The translations under genes and the position numbers were made by a program. The notes below the pieces were generated by a model. It saw only the letters and a program-made list of their open reading frames with translations. It made no database searches and had not been told where the DNA came from. Shown here piece after piece: positions 1-12,559 of a stretch of 64,000 nucleotides of DNA; the first letter of the stretch is position 1, and every line of letters begins with the position of its first letter. This stretch comes from Pomacea canaliculata (lineage: Eukaryota > Mollusca > Gastropoda > Architaenioglossa > Ampullariidae), in assembly GCF_003073045.1 (NCBI RefSeq), contig NC_037594.1, positions 28,756,737-28,820,736 on the forward strand. Direction: 5' to 3'.

Positions 1-11
1 ACACTGTACAG

Positions 12-3000
12 ACGGTACTCATGAATTTAGTGGCGTTTTTGGCTGAGACAGCCGGAGAACAGCAGAAAACTGCAAACGTCTCCCTCAGCAAGAGTTTCAC
101 GTGTCAAGACTGCGGACACACCTACAGCAAGCCTTTCCCAGCACTGGACGCTGAACAAGAAACATCAGGTCACGTGGAAATATTTTGTGTTAAAGTAGTA
201 GCTAACATTTTACATGAAAGAACTAAGCAAGGATTTGATCCAGACGGTGGTTTATCAGTACAATGTGGTTCAAGTTAAGACTTGTTACTGAATATCATTC
301 TCGTTGTTAACCAGGGAAAAAGAAGCAATGATTTAGATGTCTCTAATAATAGAATGGTGTGATAACGACGATAACAATAATGACTCTCGACAGATTAGGC
401 TTAACATAGGCATTGCTGTCTTATCAATTCGTGAAGCCTATTATACAATCTGTAAATCTACTAATAATCACTCGTGACTCAACCAATGATATAACTATTT
501 AAATGATATATAATTTAATTAATCGAGAAACTTAATTAGTATGTGTTGATGAAAAACTAATCACTGTACACCGTACTAAAGAAAAGCTTTCATTTTTTTG
601 CAGTCAAAGGAAAAGACGGCATGCTTCTTAATGAAGAAAGCAAGAAAGTAACTGATCGATGCCCAGAAATTGTTGATTACATTTCCAAGCAAAAATTCAT
701 CCTTAAGCAGTTTGAATCAAAATCAGAACTGTTTGGATACGGACTATCTGTCTCCGGGCCGGCGCACAGACCCTCCCTGACGACCCCGTGTGAGTTCATG
801 ACTGCTGAGTCGTTCTATGGGATGCAGGCGTCTATGGGCTTTGTGCACAGCACCTTGAAGGAGAAACTGATGTTCTTTCTGCCCATGTACATTCACCCTC
901 TGCATGGTAACAAAATACAGGTATCATTTCGCTGGATATTTCTAATAGAAAATGTGTTTACCTGGCTTTGAAAAAAATTTGACTAGTCAATGGTCGCATG
1001 ATTTATTCCATAGACAGGTGATGCAAATCCGTGCTTTGTCCAGCTCTATCGGGAATCCAAGTTTCCTCCCATAATCAAAAATAGAGAGATATGTGGGAAC
1101 CCATAAAATTTCACAATGCGAAAAACCTCAAGACTGTGTGTTTTGCTTTATAAGTCTTTGTACAAAACAGTATGGCTAAAATCATGAACGAAAATTATTT
1201 TTATTGTCAGAAAAGAGAATTCATAGTTTATAAAGGTCTGTAAAAAGGACGTCTGCCTATGTTCATATAGGAAACATTCGAAGAAACAATAAAAGAAGTC
1301 GCAAAAATACTCCCGTCGGCGGGTAGCCAAACGCCTTTGGAAGAAGCTGTGCTGAAGACGATTCCTAACCTCATGGCTGCGACAGTCGTGGAGTTTTCCA
1401 AAGGAACCCAACACACAAGCGACAGCTCTCTCACTGGCTATTTCGCTCTTCACAGACTTCTTTTATGGGCACTGGAAACTTATCCGAGCCTTCAGGGATT
1501 GGTGGATACGAAACTAAAGGTTATCAGAATGTAATATTCTTATTTTTCCAGCCATTACACACATTCTTAGAATTTGTAGTACATAATTTTTGCAAAAAAA
1601 TATAATGAGTGATGAGGTGAAACAGCTTCGAGCAAATGCAACAGTCACACGAATAGAGAAGAATAATTTTTGTTATATTCGTTCACGACATACACAGAGT
1701 TCAAAAAGATTTTTTTTACTCTGAATTCGACTTTCATTGTATGTATATGTGTGTGTGTCAGGATTTCATCGAAGGTGAAGAAAAACGGACAAAATCTGCC
1801 TGTCCTCACATCGGAGAATGGCTTATGCTGCTTTCCGCATCAGAGAAATATACGTCTGTACAGATTTTTTTGTTTTTAACAGAGAAGTTTGCACTTTAGT
1901 CTTTCTTTGTACAAAGTAGAATTCCTATCCTGTGTTGGCTGTTTGTCACTCCTAAAACGCGTTAGCTTCCTGTTAAATGTGTTTTTCTGTCTTCTAGTAT
2001 TGTTTCTTCTCCCTATCATCCACCCTGCTTATCTTTCTCTATTACTGTCATCTTTAAGAGGATAGCTTAGTTTTAAAGCACCACAATGATGTCAGAATTT
2101 TGAACCACTTTACAGTTATTGAATGTAGGAACCATTTATAACCATGGTATTGAAATTCAAATCATTCAGAATTATCAACAATTCTGTGTTGTGACCGTCG
2201 GTGTAGTTATCTGCTGGAAGTTCCATTTTTGCAGATGGCAGGACGCGTCCGAAGCCTACCTCAGTGAGTCGTTCCGCCGAAATGTGATGTGGTACGTCAA
2301 GGACGACAGCAACCTGGGTTTTCTGGACACAGACATGGAGTACAGATTATTACACACCTTTCGAAGAACGGAAGTCAGCCGAAAAATTCTGGCTTTCCAG
2401 GTTACCAAGGAAAAAAAGAGAATTATTTATAAGAATGGTGTCCCGTTTCTTTAATCTTCCCAAACATCCATCAGTCTCATTCACTTGACTCCCTCTACTC
2501 CATCTATCCTTCCGTCTTACCTCTAAAATATATTTTAATCAATCTTTCTATCTTGTGTTGCTTGTAAAAAATTATGGAGAATGTGTTTGTACTTCTTTTC
2601 AACTCTTGAACTTTGCTGTGATCTAAATGTAACATGCCAAGAAATTCTGCCAAGATGATATACTGTGAAATATGGTTGCACAAAGGTAAAGTTTGACAAT
2701 ATTATACAGGTCTTGTTTCTGGCCATTGCCCAACCATCGAGCATGAGCAGGAAAGAGTTGGTGCACCGCTATGACCAAAATTATGGCTTTCCAACAGAGG
2801 AAATGGTGAAAAAGATGAAAGAAGCCTGTAATACCATCAACAACAGCATGGATTCGTATCAAGACTGGTTCAAGGTGAGTGGCCACATCTGTTGTCATTC
2901 AAAGTTTTACCATGTTTTTTTCCCCAAAAGCTTATTGCGAGTTTAAAAAATGTTTGAAGTATAAAATTATCGTAAGCTGCTACTTTGCACACTAAGGCGA

Positions 3001-3545
3001 ATGTTTTATTTTTTAAATGTTAATATGTGTGTGTTTACTAAATTGATCCATAAGTGCATAATTATGTAGATTCGCATGTATGTTTTTAGGTCTTAAACCT
3101 GGAGCCTTGGGATGACAAAGTGACATTTGAGAAACTCGTAGAGTCATTGAAGTACTCCATTGAAACTAAAGATTATCACTGGACATTACCCAAGACGGCC
3201 GGTGGCTGGACCGTGGTGTTAAAGAAGTACCAAGCAGAAGAAAAAGCCAAGAAAGCGGCTGAAGCCAAAGAACGAATCAAGGACGGAAGAGCAGACATGA
3301 ATGAAGAATCGCCGGAAACAAGGACGGTTAAGGGTAAAGGGCGCGGCAAGAGGTCAAAAGGAGTCGACGATCTGGAGTTTGAAGAAAGCGAAGAGGAAAG
3401 GGCGGACAGACTAGAGCCACCAGGGAAGCGGCAGAAAGAAGATGAAGAGAGAAAGGGGAGAGGTCGTGGTAGGAAGCAAGGTCAAGGAGCAAAGTCAGCA
3501 ACCGTGAAGCCAGGAGGCAAGAAAAGGGGAGGTCGCCGATCGTGA
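12..3545 (+). CDS. C-terminal six exons of an unrecognised gene with a basic tail
   Basis: Exons 12-168, 604-920, 1271-1530, 2235-2400, 2710-2874 and 3090-3545 join in phase (1, 0, 2, 0, 0) with GT-AG borders and give about 506 codons to the TGA at 3543. The frame is open to the left edge and the first exon follows a CAG, so the 5' part lies outside the window. The first exon has a CQDCGH motif that could bind zinc. The middle exons are ordinary globular sequence (for example MASMGFVHS-like and LHRLLLWAL segments). The last exon starts folded (PWDDKVTFEKL) and then becomes a roughly 100-residue Lys/Glu/Arg/Gly-rich disordered tail with NLS-like KR runs ending GGRRS. I recognise no family. A link to large ubiquitin-conjugating-type proteins crossed my mind but I cannot support it. 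A nuclear location is inferred from the tail only. Confidence 0.72.
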
Positions 3546-4071
3546 GAAAAAAAAAACAAAACAAAGATTGCAACAGATATCACAAAAAGTGTTCGGGGCT
3601 GGAGGCCGCTTTTAAGATGTTAGAATTGTTTAAAATTGTAAATGTTTTTGGTAATCAAATATTCAGAAGAATGATGTCGATCTTAAAAAAGAAATCATTG
3701 TGGATCTTTATAATTAGGACAAAAGTTAGCACTCATATATATATATCATACACACACATATGCACGTAGAGAAACAAACCTTACTTATGTCGGTAAGGGC
3801 GCTCCAAACCAGCAGATATGTGATACAAAATAGATGATCTAAGATGATATGAAATTTGATTCAATTAACTACACGTGCAAACGCACTACTTCCTGCCAAG
3901 TGAAGACTAATTTAGCTCACTGTATGCATTGTACGTATTTCCGAAAGGAAATGTTTTCTTCTGATATTCTGTAGCAGTTTCTTACAGATCTCTATCAAGA
4001 GAAAAAAAAACAAAACAAGGAAATGTCCACCAAAATCATAATGCTGTGTGGTTTCAAATATAAAGATGCTA
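3546..4071. other. 3' flank of the first gene, no further gene seen
   Basis: AT-rich sequence after the stop codon, probably 3' UTR and spacer. It contains a short (TA)n/(CA)n run near 3735-3765. I see no coding exon. Confidence 0.4.
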
Positions 4072-4352
4072 TTAAAGGGATTCTAAAGGCAAAATAAAAC
4101 TGCATAGAATCGCGTAAAGAGTAGGATACATTTGAATCTCGTCTATTTATATGTGTTCATGTGGAAAACGTTGAAGGTTTTTAGCAGAATGTTGTGTTTA
4201 ATAAGAGAAATGACACGGGACTCTTTTTTTGCTTCCACGAAGTCTCGTTCTCCGTCACGTGACCCTATGACGTGTGGTTTCCATAGTGAGAACCTGTGCG
4301 TGTGACGTCATAAGGAGACTGATGTCACAAGAGACTCGTCTGCTTGATCATC

Positions 4353-4500
4353 AAATCAAATCAAATCAAAACAGACTTTATTGTCTGCCCAGGAGGACAG
4401 AAATTTGTCTTTGCTCACATACCCATACAGACATTTAACACACAGTTAGGAGTAAAAGTGAGGAGTAAAATAGTGTTGATTGCACCAGTCCATCAAGGCA
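4353..4500 (-). mobile_element. LINE 3' tail, minus orientation
   Basis: Read on the minus strand, this ends CAATAAAGTCTGTTTT followed by four or so GATTT units. That is the microsatellite-tailed 3' end typical of CR1/L2-type non-LTR elements. It sits exactly at the break inside Kolobok copy 1. No reverse transcriptase is visible here. Confidence 0.5.
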
Positions 4501-4699
4501 GTGTATGTTTATCCTAACAACAAACCTTGGGTGACCAAGGGCCTAAAAGCACTGCTGAACAAAAAGAAACATTTGTTCATCACGGGGAGAAGCCCACGAC
4601 AGAAGATTAGTACATAGAGAGGACCATGATGCTATCCGTTGGGTGGGCAGAGGCTCTACGAGCATACTAGTTAGTCGCTTTCAGTAGTTTGCCGGTGGA

Positions 4700-5280
4700 C
4701 CAACGAGTGTCGACGAGATTGAAACAGAGGTCGAGTTAGCTCTCGCCATAAACCCGATGTGTCAGAATGCGGCTCGTGGTTACATCTTGAGCTCGCTGGA
4801 GGGACCTGCCAGACGTCGAGTGTTGATGCTTCCGCATGACGCAAGAGATACGCCGAGAAAGATCTTGGGTGTCCTAGTGGAGGCGTACGGCGAACGGAAA
4901 GATGTCGACATCAGTGCCACAGCAACGTGATGAGGTGGTCGACGAATACGCCGCGAAGCTCCAGAATTTAAGCAGGCGAGGTAGAAGGCGGCGCAGAGCG
5001 TCGAAGTGGCGGCGATTGACACCATCTCGGAGGACTGCAGCCCGACCGGCAGGGAAAGTGACTGCCCCCGTCGTCCGTAACAGGATGACAGGGAAATAAA
5101 GTGTAGCTGGCCTGACTGGAAAGTGTCCGACGGCGGAGGTTGTCATTTATGGCAGTGAGTGATGGCGTTGCTCGACACCGGCAGTGAGGTAACGACGGTC
5201 ACTGACGTGGGCACGAGGGCACATACAGGACTTACAGCTAAAACAAACTCAGGAGTGGCGGTGGTGGACATGTTTACGGC
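4700..5280 (+). mobile_element. Ty3/Gypsy-like gag-protease remnant
   Basis: Three broken reading frames in the same order as an LTR retrotransposon. A gag-like stretch around 4775-4900 contains SLEGPARRRVL and ILGVLVEAYGER. Another frame near 4925-4970 reads EVVDEYAAKLQNL. A protease-like stretch near 5162-5210 contains LLDTGSEVTTV, with the aspartic protease active-site triplet DTG. Stops and frame changes separate them. No polymerase, integrase or LTRs were found, so this is a dead fragment nested in Kolobok copy 1. Confidence 0.6.
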
Positions 5281-5560
5281 CAGCGTCTGAGGACGTTCCT
5301 ATCTCGGGAAGCTATCGTGGTTACTCGGCGGAAGGACACAAGTGTCGATTTCAGTGGATTTTTTCAATGTGTATAAACATCGGCAACCGAAATAGTGCTA
5401 ATAAGTGGTAATTAAGTGAGAAACAATCCTTTATTTCTCCTGCTCTCGTGATCTGTCATTGTAGCTAAATATATTTTTGAAACGTTTGACCGTCGCCAGA
5501 GCCTTATCACAAGCCTTGAGTATCCCATTAAGAGGTTCTAACTTGGCAACAGCTTGTACC

Positions 5561-6252
5561 CTATGAATCTGTGCTTTCTTGGGCGTTTACGTCCTTTTTC
5601 GTTATTCTGTTTCTATTGAGGTCGTAAGTATGACCGTGTACGACCGCTAAAGGAAATTTTGTTTTCGAGAGGTTCTTCCCCAAACCTAGCATAATTTCTT
5701 CTTTAGTTTAGAAAATCATTGAATATGTGTCAGACCTGTACCCATCAAATTGAATATTTAGTGATACAATAAACTTAACGTTAAAAACATAGACAAAACT
5801 CCATTTTACCAACACTCCTTTGAAGCGTAGTAAGTAGCTTTGTTACGTGAACAGAAGCCTGAGTAGTTGTAGAAAATGAAATGAAACAGGGTTTATGAAA
5901 AGGAAACTTCCATTGCTCTCATAGGAAGCCATTCACGAAACCACACAGTTTACGATTGTGCATTGTTTAGAAAAGTGATGCGCTGTAGTTTTATATTCTA
6001 AAGCAAAGAATCTTGTCAATTCATATGCATTTGCTTTTCACCCTCATTTTCTTACCAAAGGGGACCGCTCGTTATTTGAGACGTAAATCATTAGAGGGAA
6101 ATTTTTGACACATAACTAACACAGGTCGGTGGAGAATTCCCTGAGTTCACACAGTTCAGTGCTTTCCCCATTCCCCCCTATTTCTACCAATCTCTCCATT
6201 TTCTTAAAAAGTTTTTTCTTCTTTTTTCTCACAACTCATATACAATTGTTTG
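5561..6252. other. Intergenic, nothing recognised
   Basis: AT-rich DNA without a supportable exon. The first bases may still belong to the decayed right side of Kolobok copy 1. Confidence 0.4.
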
Positions 6253-6256
6253 TTAA

Positions 6257-6789
6257 AGGGATTCTAAAGGCAAACTAAAACTGCTTAGAATGGCGTAAAG
6301 AGTAGGATAAATTTGAATCTCGTCTATTTATATGTGTGTTCATGTGGAAAACGTTGAAGGTTTTTTGTAGAATGTTGTGTTTAATAAGAGAAATGACACG
6401 GGACTCTTCTTTTTGCTTCCACGAAGTCTCGTTCTCCGTCACGTGACCCTATGACGTGTGGTTTCCATAGTGACAACCATGCCTCGAGAATGTGCTGCAC
6501 CCGATTGCCAGGAAAAGATGGAAAAGATTCTAAATTGTCTTTTCATCAGTTTCCGAAAGACGGAGCCTTACAAGCCTTACACACAGAGTGCGTCATTCGA
6601 ATAAAATGACGTCAAATCTTCGCAATGACCACAGACACTTCCTGTCAGAGACTGACGTCATAAGGAGACTGACGTCACAAGAAGACTCCTCTGCTTGACC
6701 ATCTCGGAAAGCTATCGTGGTTACTCAGCGGAAGGACACAAAGGTCGATTTCACTGGATTTTTTCAATTTGTTTGCCTTTAGAATCCCT
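6257..6789 (+). mobile_element. Kolobok-like THAP element, copy 2, complete non-autonomous
   Basis: A 533-bp element with perfect 19-bp terminal inverted repeats (AGGGATTCTAAAGGCAAAC) and TTAA on both sides (6253-6256 and 6790-6793). From 6480 a decayed THAP finger begins: MPRECAAPDC in one frame, then LSFHQFPKDGAL in the +1 frame. The break lies in the run of A near 6512 and looks like a single lost base. THAP domains start with C-x2-4-C and contain the FHxFP signature. TTAA target sites together with a THAP domain are the hallmark of Kolobok transposons. No transposase core is present, so this is an internally deleted copy. Confidence 0.78.
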
Positions 6790-6793
6790 TTAA

Positions 6794-8178
6794 ATAACAA
6801 TGCAAATCTCCTGTTCCATTTAATATTCTCTTAATCTGCAACTAACGCAATAGAAACTAATAACTCCACAGGAAAGACAGCTTGAAAGGTACTCTTGAAT
6901 ATGGCTACAGTCTTCCAAAACTCAGTGAATGACACTGAAAGTTGTAAAGAGCTATGGCATACAAACTTACATGCACACTTTCATACATGCATATAGATTT
7001 AGGGATATGCAATTTACTTTGACGTATTATGGAATAATAATGTATCATTCAGCGAAGACAACATTTATCATCTCTGTTTGTAGGAGCATTAACACATCAT
7101 TAACACTCTTGTATGAATGTCTCTTAAATTAATACACATTCAAATACAAAATTAGCTATGCGTGTATGTAGCTAGGTATGTATGCATGCATGCGTGTATC
7201 CCTGGACGCAGCAGTCTTATATCTCTTGTATTCTAATCATTCTGTTCACAACCACACAAAAAATATCCTCTCGCGTGAAATCTGTTGGTCTCTTTTTTTT
7301 ATTTTGTGTCATTCCTTTAAATTGCAGACAATCAATCCGACGTCGGACAGTGACATTGTGATACTATTGTTATTGTTCAAACAAAAACAAATATTTGAAC
7401 CACAAATTGAGATCAGCAATAACAAGAAAACAACATGTCAATAATTGAAAACAGCAACTTTCTAAGTTTCGTATTTGTATATAGTACATTGGCTCGATAG
7501 AAAAGGTGCAGTGAAAAGGTTTCATCGTCTTCAGTATAGATGTTTGCTTGACAATGTGTGTTGCGTGGGAAAATGATCGAGTGTCACTAGTTTCCTCGAT
7601 GTATGGCTCACAGGTTCGCGCAGAAAAAACATCTTCAATATGATTCACTGTACACACCACAGATGAAAGTTAGCTGTATAATTTAAAAGCAAATAAATAA
7701 TAGTAATAGATAAAAATAATCACGCTACAAAGTAATTAAAGGCTAATGTAGCATACACAATTTTCCTTCGGAAAAAAACAATCATCAAATATTTGATTTA
7801 CCCAGCCGACTGACTGTCGCAGTAGTTCTGATACAGAAAACATTCTGCCAGACAAATAAATGAATAAAAGAGAGAGAAAGGAGAAAACAAGACCACGAAT
7901 GCTGTCAACGACAAAAAAAAAAATAAATAAAAATAAAAAATAAAAATAAACGTTGCCACTAAGAGAAAGCAGTTTTCATTAAATAAAAAGAAAGAACTAC
8001 GAATTAAGGGGAGAAAATATGAAAGAATTTAAAGCAAAAATGAAAGCAATGGGAAATCGTGTTAAGGAGTATAAACGTGTTTAAAAAACACAAACTCATT
8101 AGCATTTGCCGTTACAGCTGTTGGCACCAGGGGTGACATCAAAGCACTGTGTCACATCTAAATGTCGGATTACCATGC
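6794..8178. other. Intergenic, nothing recognised
   Basis: AT-rich DNA with an A-rich low-complexity stretch at about 7910-7950. No exon, RNA gene or clear repeat ends seen. The 3' UTR of the following minus-strand gene probably occupies its right end. Confidence 0.4.
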
Positions 8179-10428
8179 CTAGCAGTTTGTCTTGTAGCTG
8201 TTCACCAGCCCATTGAAAAATTCGTCAATCTTCTGCAACAATACGTAGGTCACCACGCCTGCCTGAGTTTTGTTCTTCGGACTAAGCAGATGGCCAGGAG
8301 CGCTTGCAGCGACCTCAGCGGAGGTAAGGGAGTTAAGAGCGTTAAGAGTGGTGTTGCTGAGGCTGGAGGCAATTTTGCAAGCAATGTTCATCATTTTCTT
8401 CTCGAGGGTCTTCATCTCTTTGCGAACCGCACCATTCCAGCCTGTGTATTTGGACGCCTTGTCCACAAAGTGGGCGAAGCTGACAGTCTGCAAAACATCT
8501 CCCATAGCTTTCGTCTGAAACAAAACACATCATGGGATTTAAAAAAGAATCCTGCTAGTCTGTGACGATACACATCACAGAATTTCAGACTATCGTATAA
8601 ACCTATCACAAGATTTTAAAAAGAGAAGTGGATTGCTCTGAGAATGGAGAACTTTACAACGTTTATGTTGACGTCGAAATGAGAAGGACGTTATATCGGC
8701 AATATATAAATAATTGTATTTATAATAATTTCCTTACTTTGTATTGTGTAATATTTATCTGAATGACTATATTTGTTTGAATATTCTCTACCAAAAATTG
8801 CGTAATTTTCTCTGACTGTATTTGTTTAGAATCGTTGCAAGGAAAACTAGAAACGAACTTGGAAAAGTGAAAGTCAGCAAATTAATTTTGTATTAAATAT
8901 TTACATCTTAGAATACACAACAGGCCGCCCAATATAGATAAGACACAGTATATTAATAAAAAATAGAACTGAGAAAAAAATCTGAAGAATTCCATTCATC
9001 CCTTCATGAATATTTCTATTTGCAAACCAGATTTTTATCTTTCTTTCTTCTTACCTCCAGGTGGACGCAGGTTTTAAATTCGCACGCTGTTTTCTCAGCA
9101 CTTTTTTTCCCATTTCCCAGTCCCCCACCTTTTCACCTAAGTGGAAAGAGTTAAAAAGTTTCTTAGTAATTATCATTCAGAGAATTCATAATTACATAAT
9201 TGACATTCAGAGAATATTGACTTTGCCACTCAGCATGCCAGGAAACATGATCAAACAAGCTCAGCTTCTGAAATATGTATTTACTTGGCGTTAACTTTTC
9301 CATTTACAGTAGGCGAGAAAGTTTATCTGATAAACAGTTTATTCTAGACCCCTGCCACTCATCGATGAACTATCGAAAACATAAATTAATTTCTAGATGT
9401 TCAGTACAATGAGATGCTTTATTGCAGCAACTGTATTTTGCCGTTTCTTTTATTTTAATGTTAATCGTCTGAAGGGAGAAGAGGAAGACCAAGATATTTG
9501 TAAATAAATAGGTTTATCGTTAACAACAACTGTTGCTTGTTCTCAATTCAGTATTTATGGCTGTCAATGTCTCTCCCTTTATCTAACTTAACAATTTATT
9601 GTAATGAACATGAGAAAAATCTATTTCAATTTATATTTTGTACAACTCTCAGAACCTATGCTGCGCAATATCACCTTTATCGTATTTATCATCTTCATAT
9701 CACCCCCAAGCTTTGTGAGAACAGTAATACAGCCACGAAGAATTTACCCGCACTCTTTTCAAAAATTAAAGACAAACAAGTGTGCTATAATTAAAAATAA
9801 AAGATTCATATAAGCAACGGCAGTATAATATCTTGCATAAAAATTCACCTTCAATTTGAATATAATTGCATATATTTCAGAGCATATATCTGATGTGTCT
9901 AGATATTCCAGAAAGGTGCATAAATATTGGATCTTACATTTTTATTCCCGAGAAGAGTTTTGCCATGGTCCAGAGCCTCGTTTACAGCTTCCAGGAGTAG
10001 GTTTTTATCTAAGGTCGGCTTTGGCTGTGTTTTTCCACGTTTGTCGTTTGCTCCTGTCGGGACAGAAGTGATGTTCGTGCAGTTTCGGTAATCACATGGC
10101 TCTGAGTAACAGCACGGAGAGCGAACTCGGCACCTTATGAAACTCTCATTCTCCTCATCCTTCTCCAGACAACAGCCTCCCAGTGCAAGGAATGCGCAGA
10201 AAATTGTCCCTTTAACAAACAAAATAAAAATAGAATTAGTAGTTAGTATAATAAGTAATTATTTAAGTCATTACAACATGACATTATTTGCAAAATGTAA
10301 AAAAAAATTGTTTAGACTATACTCTAATGAAACAACCATCTAAGCGAGTGGACATGAAGGCAATGAAATTATTACTGTTAGTGCTTACAGAAATAGATAT
10401 AACGAGAGCTGAACAACATGTTAAACAT
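8179..10428 (-). CDS. Secreted helix-rich orphan protein A (tandem pair)
   Basis: Exons 10428-10389, 10209-9938 and 8514-8179 join with phases 1 and 0 and encode 215 codons. The first intron splits the signal peptide: MFNMLFSSRYIYF, then a split Trp codon, then TIFCAFLALGG, with probable cleavage just before the CCLEKD segment. The mature protein has a Cys-rich start (C-C, C, CC, C, C), one N-glycosylation site (NCTN), then four predicted amphipathic helices: LLLEAVNEALDHG, KAMGDVLQTVSFAHFV, VRKEMKTLEKKMMNIACK and VVTYVLLQKIDEFFNGLV. It is paralogous to the gene at 16245-18516, with the same exon plan. A candidate small extra exon lies in its second intron. I know no family. A four-helix cytokine-like or other extracellular role is speculation from the helix pattern. 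Confidence 0.72.
9055..9093 (-). other. Candidate extra exon of protein A
   Basis: A phase-0 to phase-0 segment of 13 codons (reading KTACEFKTCVHLE) ends at a good donor (GAG|GTAAGA). The acceptor is weak. A matching segment with the spaced motif DLCIQLN sits at the same place in the paralogue, which is the only reason to list it. RNA data would decide. Confidence 0.3.
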
Positions 10429-11975
10429 CGATATTTCTCGCTTATCGATTACGACCAGAATCTTTAAAAGATATCAGTTCTTTGCTCATTTATAGAGGTT
10501 GGTGAAGTTAAACCCTTCCTTTCCTAAAAATATTTTTACCTCATTTTTTAAGGTAACGCTAAAAATATAAGATAAGAAAACTTTAAAAGTTAACCCTAAC
10601 TGTGGCCAAATTTCCTCCAAAATGTTTTGGGAAGAATATGAGGACAGCGTTTACCTAATCCAGAAAGTTATCAAAGGATGATTTCCGGCTTAAATTAGAA
10701 GCCTGTAGGTAGGTGATGGGGGAGCCCGTTGATTAGTCGTGATGAATTTTAGCTCGAGCAGCAGGCAGATCAACTCTTTGATAGGGTGTCAGTTAAAAGT
10801 TAAATGTTGGGGGAATAAAACTTGTAAAGTTCTCTTCTCTGCGGAGGATTTTTTTTGAGTCTTGCTGGGTGAGACCGATTCATGAAAGAAGACCAAGGTA
10901 AAGGATGAATTTTGCCCACACGTCTTACTTCTGGATGATGCCATCATTACATCATTGATGTGGTCTGCTGAGTGCACATCCGTTTGAAATTTTTTGCCTT
11001 TGTTTACATTTTTAAAATTCTTTGCCTGATGATGAACCATGACGTCTATATGAAAATTTGTTGTCAATGCGATGTCAGTTATTTTTGTCAAAACTAGTTA
11101 TTACCATTAGAGATATTTCCCTTTAGCAAAGTATACAAATAAGTTGCGGGCCCAGTACAACCCAACTGAAAAAGAACAACGCAAAGAAAATAGCCTCTCG
11201 ATCACCAGTCCCCGATGATTAAAAAAAGGGAACATAAATTGAAAAAGATGTTGCAGTCAGAATGGGTTATGCAGGAAGCAAGCAACAGTTATCATGATCT
11301 GTTAATGAAATAATTTAACTATGAACATTTTGGGAGGGAAGAGGAGGCAATTTTTGTTTTATTTGTTGTTGTGGGGAAAATGAATGAGGTTAGGAGGAAT
11401 TTCATCCTTTCAGTGAAACTAATTTTTAATATCTTATGTTTTGTAAAAAGAACAGTTTCGTAGGCTTTTGTGAAATAGTTTCCTGTAATGAAATAAACCT
11501 AGTCATTTCAAAAATACTTTGAGTTTGGGTGAGCATGTAACTTTCGAGTATCCGATATTTTTGTCAAGTTTTGAGCTATGTGACATGAAATTTGTTGGCT
11601 GGTAGCTTGAAAAACTACGGAAACCCCCTTGGGTTCTGCTATTTGTGTGCCTGACCAGACTGATTTGCCACTAACTCGTCCAACTGTCATTTTATTATCA
11701 GCTTTTAATCTATCGCTTCGTCTGAGTCATTGGTGCGTGAAATCCGTATAGCAAAGTAGTGAAGCACTTGTACTCTTGATGTGTCTTCCTTAACTTGACA
11801 AGTTGACAGGTCTCTCTCTCTCACACACACACACACACAAACCACAATCTGCTTCATCGTAAAAATTCTATTTAATATTTAAATAATGTTATGAGCTTTA
11901 ATAGTTTAAAGTAATGTTTTACTTTTAACGTCACATTAATCTTTGTCCACTAACTTTATATAATATTATTGTAAG
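10429..11975. other. Upstream region of gene A, nothing recognised
   Basis: It must hold the promoter of the secreted gene A, but no core motif stands out. Two minus-strand open stretches (10789-11091 and 11508-11690) have no recognisable domain. A (CT)n(AC)n microsatellite lies at 11812-11840. Confidence 0.35.
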
Positions 11976-12010
11976 TTAGATAAGATAAGACTTTATTTAT
12001 CGCAGAGGGA
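11976..12010 (-). repeat. LINE 3' tail fragment
   Basis: AGATAAGATAAGACTTTATT followed by TATCGCAGAGG. On the minus strand this is a CR1/L2-type 3' end with a short tandem tail. Only the extreme end is visible. A (TC)n(TA)n microsatellite follows at about 12069-12098. Confidence 0.4.
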
Positions 12011-12559
12011 TTTTTACATATATGTTTATTTTTATAATATATAATAAATTTAGTTTACCTAGTCATTATCTCTCTCTCTCTCTGTATATATATATATCCA
12101 TTAAAACAATGATCTCAGTGCAGTGCACTAACCCCATACCCATGGGGCTTCCCCAGCAACGAGGACTTTAGTCCCCAGCAAATGTCTGCTTTTCAATTTG
12201 CATAGTTTCTTTGAAACAGAAATCTAGTATCTAGTCGCTATCGAACAAAACATGGTCACAAATGGTAATACTTTTACCTTATTGTTCTCATATTTTCATC
12301 CCATACAGGACTACTTCTGGTCACGTGTCCATGTTTCGATTTGTTTGTCCTGACGTAAAAGTCAATTCAGATCGGAGAGAACTATCTTCTATTACTATAT
12401 TATAGCTAATACCATCATGATAATATTTGGTTAAAAAAAGGCAAAATAAAAAAATTAAAAAGTTGTGATCCAAGTGTCTTCTGATTTAAACATGATTAAT
12501 ATACTATTTATGATTAATTTAATAATTTCTATATAAAGTGTTTAAAAAAATTTTAAGGA

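Larger units (their letters stand above)
4072..5560 (+). mobile_element. Kolobok-like THAP element, copy 1, split by a nested insertion
   Basis: TTAA at 4072-4075 is followed by the same end (AGGGATTCTAAAGGCAAA) as copy 2. The left part runs to about 4352. The right part resumes at about 5293 (TCTCGGGAAGCTATCGTGG) and continues to about 5560, past the point where copy 2 ends. About 940 bp of foreign sequence separates the halves. The right terminal repeat is not visible. The 5374-5550 stretch is shared, inverted, with copy 3 (about 12655-12845), so these two copies come from a longer family member than copy 2. Kolobok is inferred from the TTAA target site plus the THAP fragment in the other copies. 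Confidence 0.7.

Noticed and set aside
8149..8565. 138-codon plus-strand open frame over the last exon of secreted gene A
   Set aside because: It is antisense to an exon supported by a paralogue, intron phase and splice sites; a shadow frame.
10789..11690. Two minus-strand open stretches upstream of gene A
   Set aside because: Protein-like in places, but no start context, partner exon or known motif; could be decayed repeats.
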